Source of the DNA: Promethearchaeota archaeon
GTDB lineage: Archaea; Asgardarchaeota; Lokiarchaeia; Sigynarchaeales; SOKP01
Assembly (NCBI GenBank): GCA_019057975.1
Contig: JAHLWJ010000024.1
Span: forward strand, 1-26,091
Direction: 5' to 3'
Length of the DNA: 26,091 nt
The translations under genes were made by a program, and so were the position numbers. Each line of letters starts with the position of its first letter. The first letter of the stretch is position 1. This document shows, in pieces, positions 8,023 to 16,327 of the stretch. Below the pieces are notes generated by a model that ran no database searches, was not told the DNA's origin, and was given only the letters and a program-made list of their open reading frames with translations.

Positions 8023-9138
8023 TTATCCTAAGTTACCTGCCCATCCTCGTACTTTCTTTCTCATTTCTTCTTGTTTTGAAATTATCTCTGAATATTGAAT
8101 TTCTGTTTTATTTTTTAAGTTAGCTAATTCGGGTACAAAATTATGTTGAATAAATAATTTTTTTGTTTCCCTTGAAATTAAACCATTAGGTATATTCTTT
8201 GGATTGTTTTGAAAGCTTTCAACTTTCGATTCCCAATCGTTTAAAAATTCATCAATTTCGTTTTTTAAATTAAAAATGGGAAGTACTCCTATATTATTTA
8301 GAGTTGTTACAGCAACATTTGCTCGTTTTAAACTGAACCTATTTCCATTGAAGGATATTGCAATGCCTCCTTCGTCTCTTACCCTCTGAAGCATATTAAT
8401 ATCTGTAATTGAATCTCCCAATACTATCATTTCTGATATTGCTATTCCTGTCCTTCGAGATATATCTTCAACAGCATTTTCCTTTCTTTTTCCACCTCTA
8501 ACTTTTACTCGATTCATTACTCGAATATAGTCTGTTTCTTTTCCCATCCAGAAGAAATTGTTTAAATCTTCAATAACGCTTTTAAGATTTTTATTATTAT
8601 TTAGATATTTTTGGAAAATTACATTCATTAGTAGTTCTACATCTTCTTCAATGTTATTAAGCCCTTTCTTCAAATTTTTAATATTTAGTTCTGTGCAGTA
8701 AACATTGTCTTTTGGAATACCTAAAGAAGCAGTTACATTATGAGCAAAATGAGAATAACTAGTCGAAATAACGAATATTTCCCAATCTTTACGTAAAATA
8801 TTTATTAATTCTCGACATCCTGGTAATAACCCAAGATCACTTTTTGCTAATTTTATCAATTCTTTGTCCGTATAACATGCCGTATAGAGAGGTGCCATTA
8901 TTCTCAGGGTGTCTCCAGGTTGATAATCTGGAATGTTTAATGTTTCCTTTACTCCTGGAACATCAATAATATAATCATCGTAGTTAGAAATCATTCTAAA
9001 GAAAGCGCCCATATCATACTTTTTTAAATTAAACTTAGATTTATCGCCTAATAGCTTTCCAATTTCCGCCGCAAAATCAATAATGCTAATTGGTCCTTCC
9101 AAATCAAACAAGCAAATATTTTTTTTTCTCATAAACAT
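8023..9138 (-). CDS. HAD-fold protein, EhaR/COG4030-like
   Basis: The 371-residue protein has the four motifs of the haloacid dehalogenase superfamily. Motif I is LFDLEGPIS with candidate nucleophile D12. Motif II is VISTSYSHF with S125/T126. Motif III is the Lys in GGKRKENAVED (K217 or K219), and motif IV is LGDSITDINML with D242 and D246. The DLEGPIS start recalls the archaeal family annotated in methanogens as energy-converting hydrogenase subunit R, which is a HAD homologue and not a hydrogenase catalytic subunit; I call this from memory of the family. Position +2 after the nucleophile is Glu14, where most HAD phosphatases have Asp. A clear ribosome binding site, AAGGAGA, lies about 9-10 bases before the ATG at 9138 and favours that start over the internal Met3. 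Substrate unknown; no hydrogenase genes are near. Confidence 0.7.
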   Translation of the reverse strand: MFMRKKNICLFDLEGPISIIDFAAEIGKLLGDKSKFNLKKYDMGAFFRMISNYDDYIIDVPGVKETLNIPDYQPGDTLRIMAPLYTACYTDKELIKLAKSDLGLLPGCRELINILRKDWEIFVISTSYSHFAHNVTASLGIPKDNVYCTELNIKNLKKGLNNIEEDVELLMNVIFQKYLNNNKNLKSVIEDLNNFFWMGKETDYIRVMNRVKVRGGKRKENAVEDISRRTGIAISEMIVLGDSITDINMLQRVRDEGGIAISFNGNRFSLKRANVAVTTLNNIGVLPIFNLKNEIDEFLNDWESKVESFQNNPKNIPNGLISRETKKLFIQHNFVPELANLKNKTEIQYSEIISKQEEMRKKVRGWAGNLG

Positions 9139-9212
9139 GTAAAATTATCTCCTTTTAGTAGAATGATGCAGAAATATTTTAAAAAAAATTTCTATTAAAG
9201 TAGAAATAACTC

Positions 9213-10946
9213 TCACGCTATAACAAACTTTAAAAAATCAATATTATTCCATTTAGAAATTTTATTCAGGTCTATTTCAGAGAAAGTTTCAAATTTTAAA
9301 CGATGGAATGGTATTTGAAACATCCTCTCAAAGAAATCTGGACCATATTTAATACTATTTATATCAGTTCTGTGAAAAGCTGTATAATTTAATTTATCCT
9401 CATATATCCTTTTCCAAGAATTACCTTCCTGTCGATATTTTATTGTTATATATTGTTGAAATTTACGCAAAATCTCTCTAGAATGTAGACGCTCACGAAC
9501 TCGTTTTACCTGCTTTCTTGAAAGATTTGTTTCTTTACAAATCTTTTTTAAAGGTATGCGATTAATTATCCAATTAACCCAAGTGGATCTTGAAATTCCG
9601 TAGTATCTTTTTTTCTTGATAAACCATTCGTTAAAGGCGCAAATATTACTATCCTTTATAAAACTTTCCCAATATATAAAGTCTAAGTTTAATTCTCCCC
9701 TATAGAATGACCAAAACCAAGTTTTTAGCTTTAGCTTATCTTCCTGTTCAAATATAGATTTTAAAAAATTTAATATTTTTAGATACTTTTTTTCATCCAA
9801 TTTGCCAAGAAACTGTTCATAAAGTAAAATTTCAATTACAGGCTTTAAAAATTCTTTATTCGCGTTATATCTACTACTTTTATTATAATCTCCGGAGAAG
9901 TAAGATGAAATTCTTTTTTTAATCTGCCTTACAGAAACCCCTATATCATAAAATTTCAATAAATATTCTTTAATTGTTTTATACTCAAATCCAAATGTCA
10001 TCATCATGCTTACATCATACATTGGTAAATCGAGACCTATTCCACCACCACCTCCATGAATTTCGTTAAGACCATCAATCTTATAGTTTACTCCATCAAT
10101 AAGACCTTCTATGTATAGTTTTTCTTTATGAATCGCAGTTGATATCGATTTATGTATTTCAAGAATTTCCCGTTCGAATAAATTTTCGCATTCTTTAACC
10201 AATGGCATTACTGCACCTTCTATCATATAAAATTTTTTATGACGAATTTGTGAATAATAATAACTAAAATCCTCTTCTGTCAAACCGTGAGTTTTTAGAG
10301 CTTGAATAATAACTTCTGCTTTCTTAGTCATAGTTCTTTTCGCTGAATATCTTATTATTGAGTCTGCAATATGTTGTGCAAATCGGATTTCTTCTTTTTC
10401 TGTAGTAACACCTAAATAATACTTATTACCTTTGGATTCATCCAAAAATTGCCACTTATAAATAATCGCCCCATATGCTTTTTTATCTAAGGTTTTTTCA
10501 AAAAATCTATCTCCTACTAGAGCTCTAGTTACATAATCTCTGATAAACCACTCTCTGGTTTCGGGATTCTGATATTCATATATAGATAAATATTTCTTAG
10601 CAAATTTCGGACTTATTTCATCAAGATATAATGGAAATCTATGTGATTTAATTAGATTATCAAGAATTATATCCACTTTCTCAAATAGAATGAAGTATTT
10701 TTTTTTAAAATTTCGCTTATAGTTCTCATACCAGCTTAATTCAACTTCCGATCTTGATATTTGAATAATCTCTTCTTCTTTATTAATTACACCGATTTCC
10801 TTTTTGGATTTAAGAAATTCAAATTTTAATTGATCAAATGGATTAAAATTTTCGATATATTTGTTGAAATTATTAAAACTATTGCCCTGATTTCGAGGTC
10901 TTGAACCTCTTTTATGACAGCGATTATCGATTTTTCGCGGACTCAT
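9213..10946 (-). CDS. GIY-YIG nuclease-like protein, homing-endonuclease type
   Basis: Residues 160-305 of this 577-residue Lys-rich protein carry the landmarks of a GIY-YIG domain. They are IIYKW at 161-165 (the GIY strand), YYLGVT at 176-181 (the YIG strand), Arg188 with His192 in RFAQH, Glu258/Glu260 in LFEREILEIH (position of the metal-binding Glu), and a glycine run GLN..HGGGGG at 292-302. The last is typical of the end of the domain in phage and intron endonucleases. The remaining C-terminal half has helix-turn-helix-like segments (YGISRSTWVNWIINR; NLSRKQVKRVRERL) that could bind DNA. The N-terminal 150 residues are unassigned. A strong ribosome binding site, TGGAGGT, lies three bases from the ATG. 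It is not inside another gene or an obvious intron, so it would be a free-standing element. A regulatory or repair role is possible instead. Confidence 0.65.
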   Translation of the reverse strand: MSPRKIDNRCHKRGSRPRNQGNSFNNFNKYIENFNPFDQLKFEFLKSKKEIGVINKEEEIIQISRSEVELSWYENYKRNFKKKYFILFEKVDIILDNLIKSHRFPLYLDEISPKFAKKYLSIYEYQNPETREWFIRDYVTRALVGDRFFEKTLDKKAYGAIIYKWQFLDESKGNKYYLGVTTEKEEIRFAQHIADSIIRYSAKRTMTKKAEVIIQALKTHGLTEEDFSYYYSQIRHKKFYMIEGAVMPLVKECENLFEREILEIHKSISTAIHKEKLYIEGLIDGVNYKIDGLNEIHGGGGGIGLDLPMYDVSMMMTFGFEYKTIKEYLLKFYDIGVSVRQIKKRISSYFSGDYNKSSRYNANKEFLKPVIEILLYEQFLGKLDEKKYLKILNFLKSIFEQEDKLKLKTWFWSFYRGELNLDFIYWESFIKDSNICAFNEWFIKKKRYYGISRSTWVNWIINRIPLKKICKETNLSRKQVKRVRERLHSREILRKFQQYITIKYRQEGNSWKRIYEDKLNYTAFHRTDINSIKYGPDFFERMFQIPFHRLKFETFSEIDLNKISKWNNIDFLKFVIA

Positions 10947-10949
10947 GGT

Positions 10950-10956
10950 ACCTCCA
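10950..10956 (-). promoter_or_regulatory. Strong Shine-Dalgarno of the GIY-YIG gene
   Basis: TGGAGGT on the minus strand, three bases from the ATG. Few genes in this window have such a site; several neighbours show none. Confidence 0.55.
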
Positions 10957-11288
10957 TCTTTTTAATTTTTAATAGATACAACAATATTTTGTGATAATCT
11001 TGACTCATCGGTTTCTCACTCATTTTGTCTTTTAGTTATGAAAATTCTCTAAAAAATTGCTTTCTGAATTTATTGCATTTATTATGCTTATTTATTAATT
11101 AGGGGTATGGATTAAAAATCTTTAATATAAATATATAAAAAGAGAGTGTTGAAAATTAGTTATTATAATTTTTGTCGATTAAAGTTGAGTTTAAAGAAAA
11201 TTCAAATAACTCTTTTATTAAGAGCTTATTATAGTTGAGAATTTTTTTAAAAAAAATATCAGAAAATATTCGAGTTTAGAATCTAACT
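10957..11288. other. AT-rich intergenic region of 332 bases
   Basis: No reading frame longer than a few codons or recognisable RNA was found. It has a strong TATA-like run at 11126-11140 (ATAAATATATAAAA, usable on either strand) about 190 bases upstream of the GIY-YIG ATG. A weak 5-base-pair hairpin (CTCTT..AAGAG, 11210-11224) lies downstream of the HEAT-repeat gene. A long leader or a small RNA is possible but not supported further. Confidence 0.4.
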
Positions 11289-11756
11289 TTAGAAATTTCT
11301 TGGATTGATCTTTCTTTCTCTCTTAATAATTTCTTTCCAGTTTGGTTCTATTGCGTCAAAGGTTTCTTGGGCAAGAATCTTGACTTCTTCATCGGAAGAA
11401 CTAAGAAATGTTCCAATATACTCTAAGGCTCTTTTATCTTTAATTTTTTTTAAAGCCTCTATTATATAAATAATCCTATACTTATCTATCTCAGAGGTAT
11501 TTAATTCATCTTTTAGTTTTTCTATAATCCTTAAAGTTGCTCGACTATCACCAATCCGTCCCAGAGCTTCTATAATCTTGTTAATAACGAGATGATCTTC
11601 TTCTGATCTTAAAGCACGACAAAGTAAATTTACAGATCTACCTTCTTTCATAATTCCAAGTTCTCTTGCTGCATCGGCTCTTTTTTGCCAATCCTCATCG
11701 TGAAAGAGCAGTTTTATTATTGTGTTAAATTTAACATTTTGTTCATGCCAATTCAT
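11289..11756 (-). CDS. HEAT-repeat protein (PBS-lyase-like repeats)
   Basis: This 155-residue all-helical protein has about four HEAT-like repeats. Repeats begin near DWQKRADAARELGIM, DHLVINKIIEALGRIGD, YRIIYIIEALKKIKD and DEEVKILAQETFDAI, with the usual Asp/Arg and small residues at helix turns. Such proteins are binding scaffolds; the sequence gives no enzyme motif. It follows purD on the same strand with a 65-base gap and could be read from the same transcript. An AT-rich TATA-like element 25-35 bases before its ATG suggests it has its own promoter. Confidence 0.75.
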   Translation of the reverse strand: MNWHEQNVKFNTIIKLLFHDEDWQKRADAARELGIMKEGRSVNLLCRALRSEEDHLVINKIIEALGRIGDSRATLRIIEKLKDELNTSEIDKYRIIYIIEALKKIKDKRALEYIGTFLSSSDEEVKILAQETFDAIEPNWKEIIKRERKINPRNF

Positions 11757-11821
11757 TATTCAAGTAAAGCTTAATATTGAAATTATTATAAGTTGATGAT
11801 TATAAAATATAAATATTAATC

Positions 11822-13141
11822 TTATTTTTTAAGAAGAGAATTCATATGATCTATTCGTTTTTGCAATAATTTTTGAGTTCCTACATCTTTCCTATGAAAT
11901 AATTTACCTTTGATACATCCTACTCCGGCTTCCGCAATTTTTTCGGCTTTTTCAAGAGTATCAGAGATTCCTAACACACCCATTGATCTAGAAGTTGTTG
12001 TATAGACATTTTGTCCTTCTCTATAAGCTGAGGCATAATAATATTTTGCACCAGTCTTATCTAGATTTTTTTTATCAATAAGAATTTGTTCATCTTTTTT
12101 TGGATTCACTGGATAACCTTCAGGAGCGAGATATTTACAGACAGATGCTTTTTTCTCAAATTCATAACTTTTGGATAAGTTACCATTAATGATAGCCCAA
12201 CAGATATCAACAAAATTACCTTTAAGAAGAGGTAAAACATTCATTGCCTCTGGATCACCCAATCGAGAATTATATTCTATTAATTTAATACCAGATGCAG
12301 TTTTCATGAATTGACCATACAAAAAACCTTTATATTCTACACCAGTTTCTGCCTTAACTGCTGCTACTGTTTTTTTCATATCTGCGAGGGCTTCATTAAC
12401 ATCATTTTGAGTGAAAAAGGGCATGAGATGATCTTCCATGCTATATGAACCCATTCCTCCCGTATTTGGACCCTTGTCATCTTCATAAGCTCTTTTGTGG
12501 TCTTGAACTAATGGAGAACCTATTACATTTTTCCCATCAACAAAAGCCTGTAGAGTAAACTCCTCTCCATCACATTTTTCCTCTAAGAGAAATCTATTTT
12601 TTTTATCTACTAATTCATTACAATACTCTAAGAGATCCTTTTTTGAAAAAAGGTGATCACCATAAACTTTTACTCCTTTACCTCCTGTAAGCCCTTCTGG
12701 TTTAACGACAATATTACCTTCGCCTATATCCTTTATATAACTTTCAACGCCTTCCATAGAATCAAACATTTTACTCATAACGTTTGATTGGATTTTATAC
12801 TTTTCAAGCAGTTCTCTCATGAAAACCTTAGAACCCTCTAATTGAGCCGCTTCTATTTTCGGCCCAACACAAGGGATCCCACTTTTTTCTAAAGCGTCAA
12901 CTATTCCAATTACCAAAGGGGCTTCTGGTCCAATAACGGCAAAATCTATACTATTTTTTTTACAAAATTCAAGGATTTTTTGAAAATCGGTTTCAGATTG
13001 GATTTCAATATTTTTACTCAAATCTTCTAATCCCGCATTCTTAAAACTCATGAAAGAAAATAAGCTCGCTCCCCCTCTAACAAGAGTTTCTCCTATAACA
13101 TGTTCCCTTGCACCATGTCCTACAATCAAACAATTTACCAT
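11822..13141 (-). CDS. purD: Phosphoribosylamine--glycine ligase (GAR synthetase)
   Basis: The enzyme makes glycinamide ribonucleotide from phosphoribosylamine, glycine and ATP, the second step of de novo purine synthesis. The 439 residues match the usual PurD length. Seen: the N-terminal GHGAREHVIGETL, GPEAPLVIGIVDAL, then the ATP-grasp region with VVKPEGLTGGKGV and the signature RAYEDDKGPNTGGMGSYS. The metal/phosphate site YNSRLGDPEAMNVLP follows, then the C-terminal domain. It is a single-function protein, without PurM or PurN fused. No other purine gene is in the window. No ribosome binding site is visible; a TATA-like AATTATAATT sits about 24 bases before the ATG. Confidence 0.96.
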   Translation of the reverse strand: MVNCLIVGHGAREHVIGETLVRGGASLFSFMSFKNAGLEDLSKNIEIQSETDFQKILEFCKKNSIDFAVIGPEAPLVIGIVDALEKSGIPCVGPKIEAAQLEGSKVFMRELLEKYKIQSNVMSKMFDSMEGVESYIKDIGEGNIVVKPEGLTGGKGVKVYGDHLFSKKDLLEYCNELVDKKNRFLLEEKCDGEEFTLQAFVDGKNVIGSPLVQDHKRAYEDDKGPNTGGMGSYSMEDHLMPFFTQNDVNEALADMKKTVAAVKAETGVEYKGFLYGQFMKTASGIKLIEYNSRLGDPEAMNVLPLLKGNFVDICWAIINGNLSKSYEFEKKASVCKYLAPEGYPVNPKKDEQILIDKKNLDKTGAKYYYASAYREGQNVYTTTSRSMGVLGISDTLEKAEKIAEAGVGCIKGKLFHRKDVGTQKLLQKRIDHMNSLLKK

Positions 13142-13271
13142 TATTTTTCACATTTTAATTAATTATAATTACTAACTAGATTAACAAATGATTTTAACAT
13201 TAATTATTAACCAAGTAATTACTGCGATCTATTTAAGAAAGACTTTTGATACTTTTTAAAAGCCCTTAAAA

Positions 13272-13289
13272 TTGAAATCCAAATTTCAA
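13272..13289 (-). terminator. Perfect 7-bp hairpin between the zinc-ribbon gene and purD
   Basis: TTGAAAT and ATTTCAA flank a 4-base loop, about 90 bases downstream of the zinc-ribbon gene stop on the minus strand. There is no long T-tract right after it, so terminator is only the most likely reading. Confidence 0.25.
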
Positions 13290-13380
13290 ATAGGTAAAAG
13301 AAGTTTTTATAAGGTTTTTAAGAAGTAAAAATAGAGTCTACTATATGATATAGTTCATCTGTATTTTATTTAAATCGGAA

Positions 13381-13947
13381 TTATTCCATTTTTACACCAC
13401 ATTTAGCACAAAACTTGGCATCTAACGGTAATTCATGTCCACAACTCGAACAAATTTTAGTTTTACTCTCTTCTTTTTGTTTTTCTCCGAGTTTAGCTCC
13501 ACATATAGGACAGAATTTAGCATCACTTTCAATTTCCTCTCCACAAAACGGACAATTAACTTTTGTTACAGGTTTTTCAAAAACAGGTTGCGCTTGTTGT
13601 ATAGAAGGTCTTGATGGAATTTGGACATTTCCAACTCTAACATCGATTGGTAATCTTAAAAGGACATTGGTCTTTGATGAAAGTGTAGCTGTTAAAGAAA
13701 AAATACCTTCCGCTTTAGGTATAATTGAAAATAATCTACTTTTCTTGTGTCTATTCCCAATCCCTCCATAACGCTCAGATTTAATTAAAGTTCTAATTTC
13801 AGGAGGCCCATTAAGCACTACTCTTACTTGGGGAAGATACTTACCTAGAAAATTTTGAACAACTAAATAAAATTCTTGTTTTCTATTTAAAGAGCCGTAC
13901 ACTGCTTCTGCGTCGTTCTTTAAACCAAACTTTATTTGATTACTCAT
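13381..13947 (-). CDS. Beta-rich domain with two C-terminal zinc ribbons
   Basis: This is a 188-residue protein of unknown role. Residues 1-115 have alternating hydrophobic strands (FYLVVQNFLG, VRVVLNGPPE, GIFSLTATL, VLLRLPIDVRV) like an Ig-like or C2-like beta sandwich; this fold is inferred. After a Pro/Gln linker come two zinc ribbons of the DUF7577/zinc_ribbon_2 style. They have C132, C135, C146, C149 and C166, C169, C180, C183, each with the pattern CxxCG..L..DAKFCxxCG. No signal peptide or membrane helix. A ribosome binding site AGAGGA lies about 8 bases before the ATG. Adaptor-like proteins with this layout are common in archaea; partners are not indicated by the neighbours. Confidence 0.7.
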   Translation of the reverse strand: MSNQIKFGLKNDAEAVYGSLNRKQEFYLVVQNFLGKYLPQVRVVLNGPPEIRTLIKSERYGGIGNRHKKSRLFSIIPKAEGIFSLTATLSSKTNVLLRLPIDVRVGNVQIPSRPSIQQAQPVFEKPVTKVNCPFCGEEIESDAKFCPICGAKLGEKQKEESKTKICSSCGHELPLDAKFCAKCGVKME

Positions 13948-14049
13948 TTTCTTTAATCCTCTTTAAGATTTATAGAATTTTATAATGATTTCAATATTTA
14001 TATTTTTCTATATTCAGTACTATAAAATTGAGATTTAATATAAATCAAT

Positions 14050-14646
14050 CTAATCTTTCTTTTGTATTTCTTCTTTATTCGAAAATTTACGGTACGCAAA
14101 AATTATTCTTTGAAGTGCTGTAAAGTTAGTACCAACAGCTAGTACCACCATTGTCCAGCAAATTGATGTAGGAAACCAAAGTTGTAAGATTGATCCTATA
14201 AACAAAATGGGAACTCGATCTGTTCGCTCTATCAACCCCACACTATAAAGATTATCAATTCCTAAAGCCTCAATCTTAGCTCGAGTGTATGAAGTTAAAA
14301 AAGCACCTATTAAAACTAATAAGCCAATTTCAATTTTCGTGTATCCTCCAAGGATAACACCAGTAAATATAAAGAAATCTCCTATTCTATCTAATGTTGA
14401 GTCTAAAAATGCCCCCAATTTTGTTGGTCCTTGAAGTCGAGCAACAACCCCATCTAGTTGGTCGAAAAATTCTGTAATAAATAAGCAGATAATAATAAAA
14501 AATAAAATGTTAAAAATAAAACTAAAAAAAGTTAAAATGGCAAAGAGTAATCCTAAAGATGTAATAACATTGGCAGGGATTCTTTTTATTTTGCGAGCTA
14601 ATGGTAACAATAATTTTCCTGAGAACTTTTTCACTTGTAATAGCAT
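14050..14646 (-). CDS. CDP-alcohol phosphatidyltransferase (archaetidylinositol phosphate synthase-like)
   Basis: This membrane enzyme of polar-lipid synthesis exchanges the CMP of a CDP-activated lipid for an alcohol phosphate. The catalytic signature is complete: D62, D65, G66, A69, R70, G78, D82 and D86 in DQLDGVVAR..GAFLDSTLD. There are seven residues between AR and G, one or more fewer than the usual eight or nine. About five to six hydrophobic helices are visible (29-60, 90-120, 150-185). The N-terminal PANVITSLG is typical of the family. The 198-residue size and RLQGPTKLGAFLDSTLDR are closest to the inositol-phosphate branch of archaea, but glycerol phosphate or serine cannot be excluded. 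A TATA-like element about 26 bases before the ATG and no ribosome binding site suggest a leaderless mRNA. Confidence 0.85.
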   Translation of the reverse strand: MLLQVKKFSGKLLLPLARKIKRIPANVITSLGLLFAILTFFSFIFNILFFIIICLFITEFFDQLDGVVARLQGPTKLGAFLDSTLDRIGDFFIFTGVILGGYTKIEIGLLVLIGAFLTSYTRAKIEALGIDNLYSVGLIERTDRVPILFIGSILQLWFPTSICWTMVVLAVGTNFTALQRIIFAYRKFSNKEEIQKKD

Positions 14647-14667
14647 GCTAACTTACATCTATTAATG

Positions 14668-14675
14668 TTATATAC
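14668..14675 (-). promoter_or_regulatory. TATA-like element of the phosphatidyltransferase gene
   Basis: GTATATAA on the minus strand, centred about 26 bases upstream of the ATG at 14646. Confidence 0.35.
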
Positions 14676-14710
14676 AATAAAAATAGTATAAAAGAAAAAA
14701 AAGGAATTAA

Positions 14711-16201
14711 TTATAATCTATAAATTAGTTTGAATTTTTCTTCAATATATTTTAAAAAGTAGTCTGAATTCAAGTCTTCTCCAGTAATCCTTTTTATTAG
14801 ATCATTAGCTCTGTAGATACTACCATATTGATGGATATTTTCTTTCAAATAAGATAATAGATTTGAGAATTCACCTTTTTTGTAATCATCAGCTAAATTA
14901 GGCATTTTCTCTAAAGCCTTTGCATATATCTGTGCACCATATAGATTCCCAAGAAAATAAGTGGGGAAATATCCTATATATCCTGATGACCAATGCACAT
15001 CCTGTAAAACTCCTTGTGCATCATTAGGTGGAAAAATTCCTAACAATTCTTCAAATTTAGAATTCCATATCTCAGGTAACTCACTTACTTGAATTTTCCC
15101 TTCAATAAGATCTTTTTCGATTTCAAATCTTAAAATGACATGTAACCCGTAAGTTACCTCATCCGCATTCACTCGGATAAAGGAGGGATGAACTAAATTA
15201 ATAGTTCTATGAAATTCTTCCATAGGAACATCTTTTAAATTTTCCGGAAAGTATTCTTGAAAAGTTGGATACCAATACATCCAAAATTCTTTACTGCGTC
15301 CAACAATATTTTCCCACATTCTTGATTGAGATTCATGAATTCCCATTGAAGTACCAGTGCATAGTATTGTATCGTGAAGCTCTTTTTTGATTCCCATCTC
15401 ATAAATTGCATGACCGTACTCGTGGATTGTACTTGTAATGCAATCTGGAAAGGGTTCCGTCGTTCTTGTAGTAATCCTAACATCCATGGACGCAAGAGAA
15501 GATGTAAATGGATGTGTTACCTTATCTTGACGTCCATAACCAAAATCAAAATTCAATTTTTTAATAATTTTACTACTTAGTTCAAATTGTTTATCTTCAT
15601 CATAATGCTTCTTAAATATCGAACCATCAGGTTTATCTGTTGAAGAATTTAGCTTCTTAACGAAATCAATTAATTTTGGTTTAATTGGATTAAAGATGTT
15701 AGCAATCCATTTCCTAGTCACCCCAGGTTCATAGAGATCTATTAAAGTTGAATATAGATCTGGGTGAGTATCAAGTTTTTCTGCTTTTTTCTTCTGTAAT
15801 TCAACGGTTTTTTCTAAAATTTTCTCGAAAATCGAAAAATCGCTTTTTGCTCTGGCTTCTTGCCAAGTCTTCCCAGCTAATACACTAGTTTCTGCAATTT
15901 CAATAACCAATTTTTCGGGTAATTTTGTTTCTTGGTTATATTCTCTTGTGATTTCGCGTAACATAGCGCTTTCGATTTCGTTAAGAGTAAGTTTTTCAGC
16001 TTCTTTTATTAATTTTCCTACTTTTTCGGATGTTATTCTTTGATGAATTAACTTACGCATTAATGATACTTGTTTTGATCTACCTTCAACAGATTTATAA
16101 TTCTGCATGTTAACTTCAAAATCCCAGTTCAGGAGCGATGAAATATAATCCAATCTCTTTATTTCAGCAAAATACTCTCTAAGTTCATTTATAACACTCA
16201 T
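14711..16201 (-). CDS. Carboxypeptidase Taq family metallopeptidase (M32)
   Basis: This zinc carboxypeptidase removes C-terminal residues from peptides in the cytoplasm. The 496 residues match the family length. Seen: the zinc site HEYGH with H260, E261 and H264; the third ligand Glu290 inside GIHESQSRMWEN; the family motif THPFTSSLASMDVRITTR (229-246); and DEVTYGLHVILRFEIE, typical of the substrate-binding part. No signal peptide. A purine-rich AAAGGT lies about 6 bases before the ATG. Its neighbours, a lipid enzyme and a GTPase, are unrelated in function, so it probably has its own transcript. A reverse-strand frame at 15374-15580 and another at 15235-15495 are shadows. Confidence 0.94.
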   Translation of the reverse strand: MSVINELREYFAEIKRLDYISSLLNWDFEVNMQNYKSVEGRSKQVSLMRKLIHQRITSEKVGKLIKEAEKLTLNEIESAMLREITREYNQETKLPEKLVIEIAETSVLAGKTWQEARAKSDFSIFEKILEKTVELQKKKAEKLDTHPDLYSTLIDLYEPGVTRKWIANIFNPIKPKLIDFVKKLNSSTDKPDGSIFKKHYDEDKQFELSSKIIKKLNFDFGYGRQDKVTHPFTSSLASMDVRITTRTTEPFPDCITSTIHEYGHAIYEMGIKKELHDTILCTGTSMGIHESQSRMWENIVGRSKEFWMYWYPTFQEYFPENLKDVPMEEFHRTINLVHPSFIRVNADEVTYGLHVILRFEIEKDLIEGKIQVSELPEIWNSKFEELLGIFPPNDAQGVLQDVHWSSGYIGYFPTYFLGNLYGAQIYAKALEKMPNLADDYKKGEFSNLLSYLKENIHQYGSIYRANDLIKRITGEDLNSDYFLKYIEEKFKLIYRL

Positions 16202-16327
16202 TTTTAAAACCTTTTTTAAAGATTAATGTAAATTTAAGAAAACTAGTTAACAGTATACAAAAAACTTTTGTGATTAAAAGTGAACTTTTGTTGAACTTAT
16301 TTTGTTTATTTATAAAAGATAGCTAGG

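Noticed and set aside
15235..15495. Second frame inside the M32 carboxypeptidase gene
   Set aside because: Same strand, other frame, directly over the HEYGH zinc site coding region; shadow.
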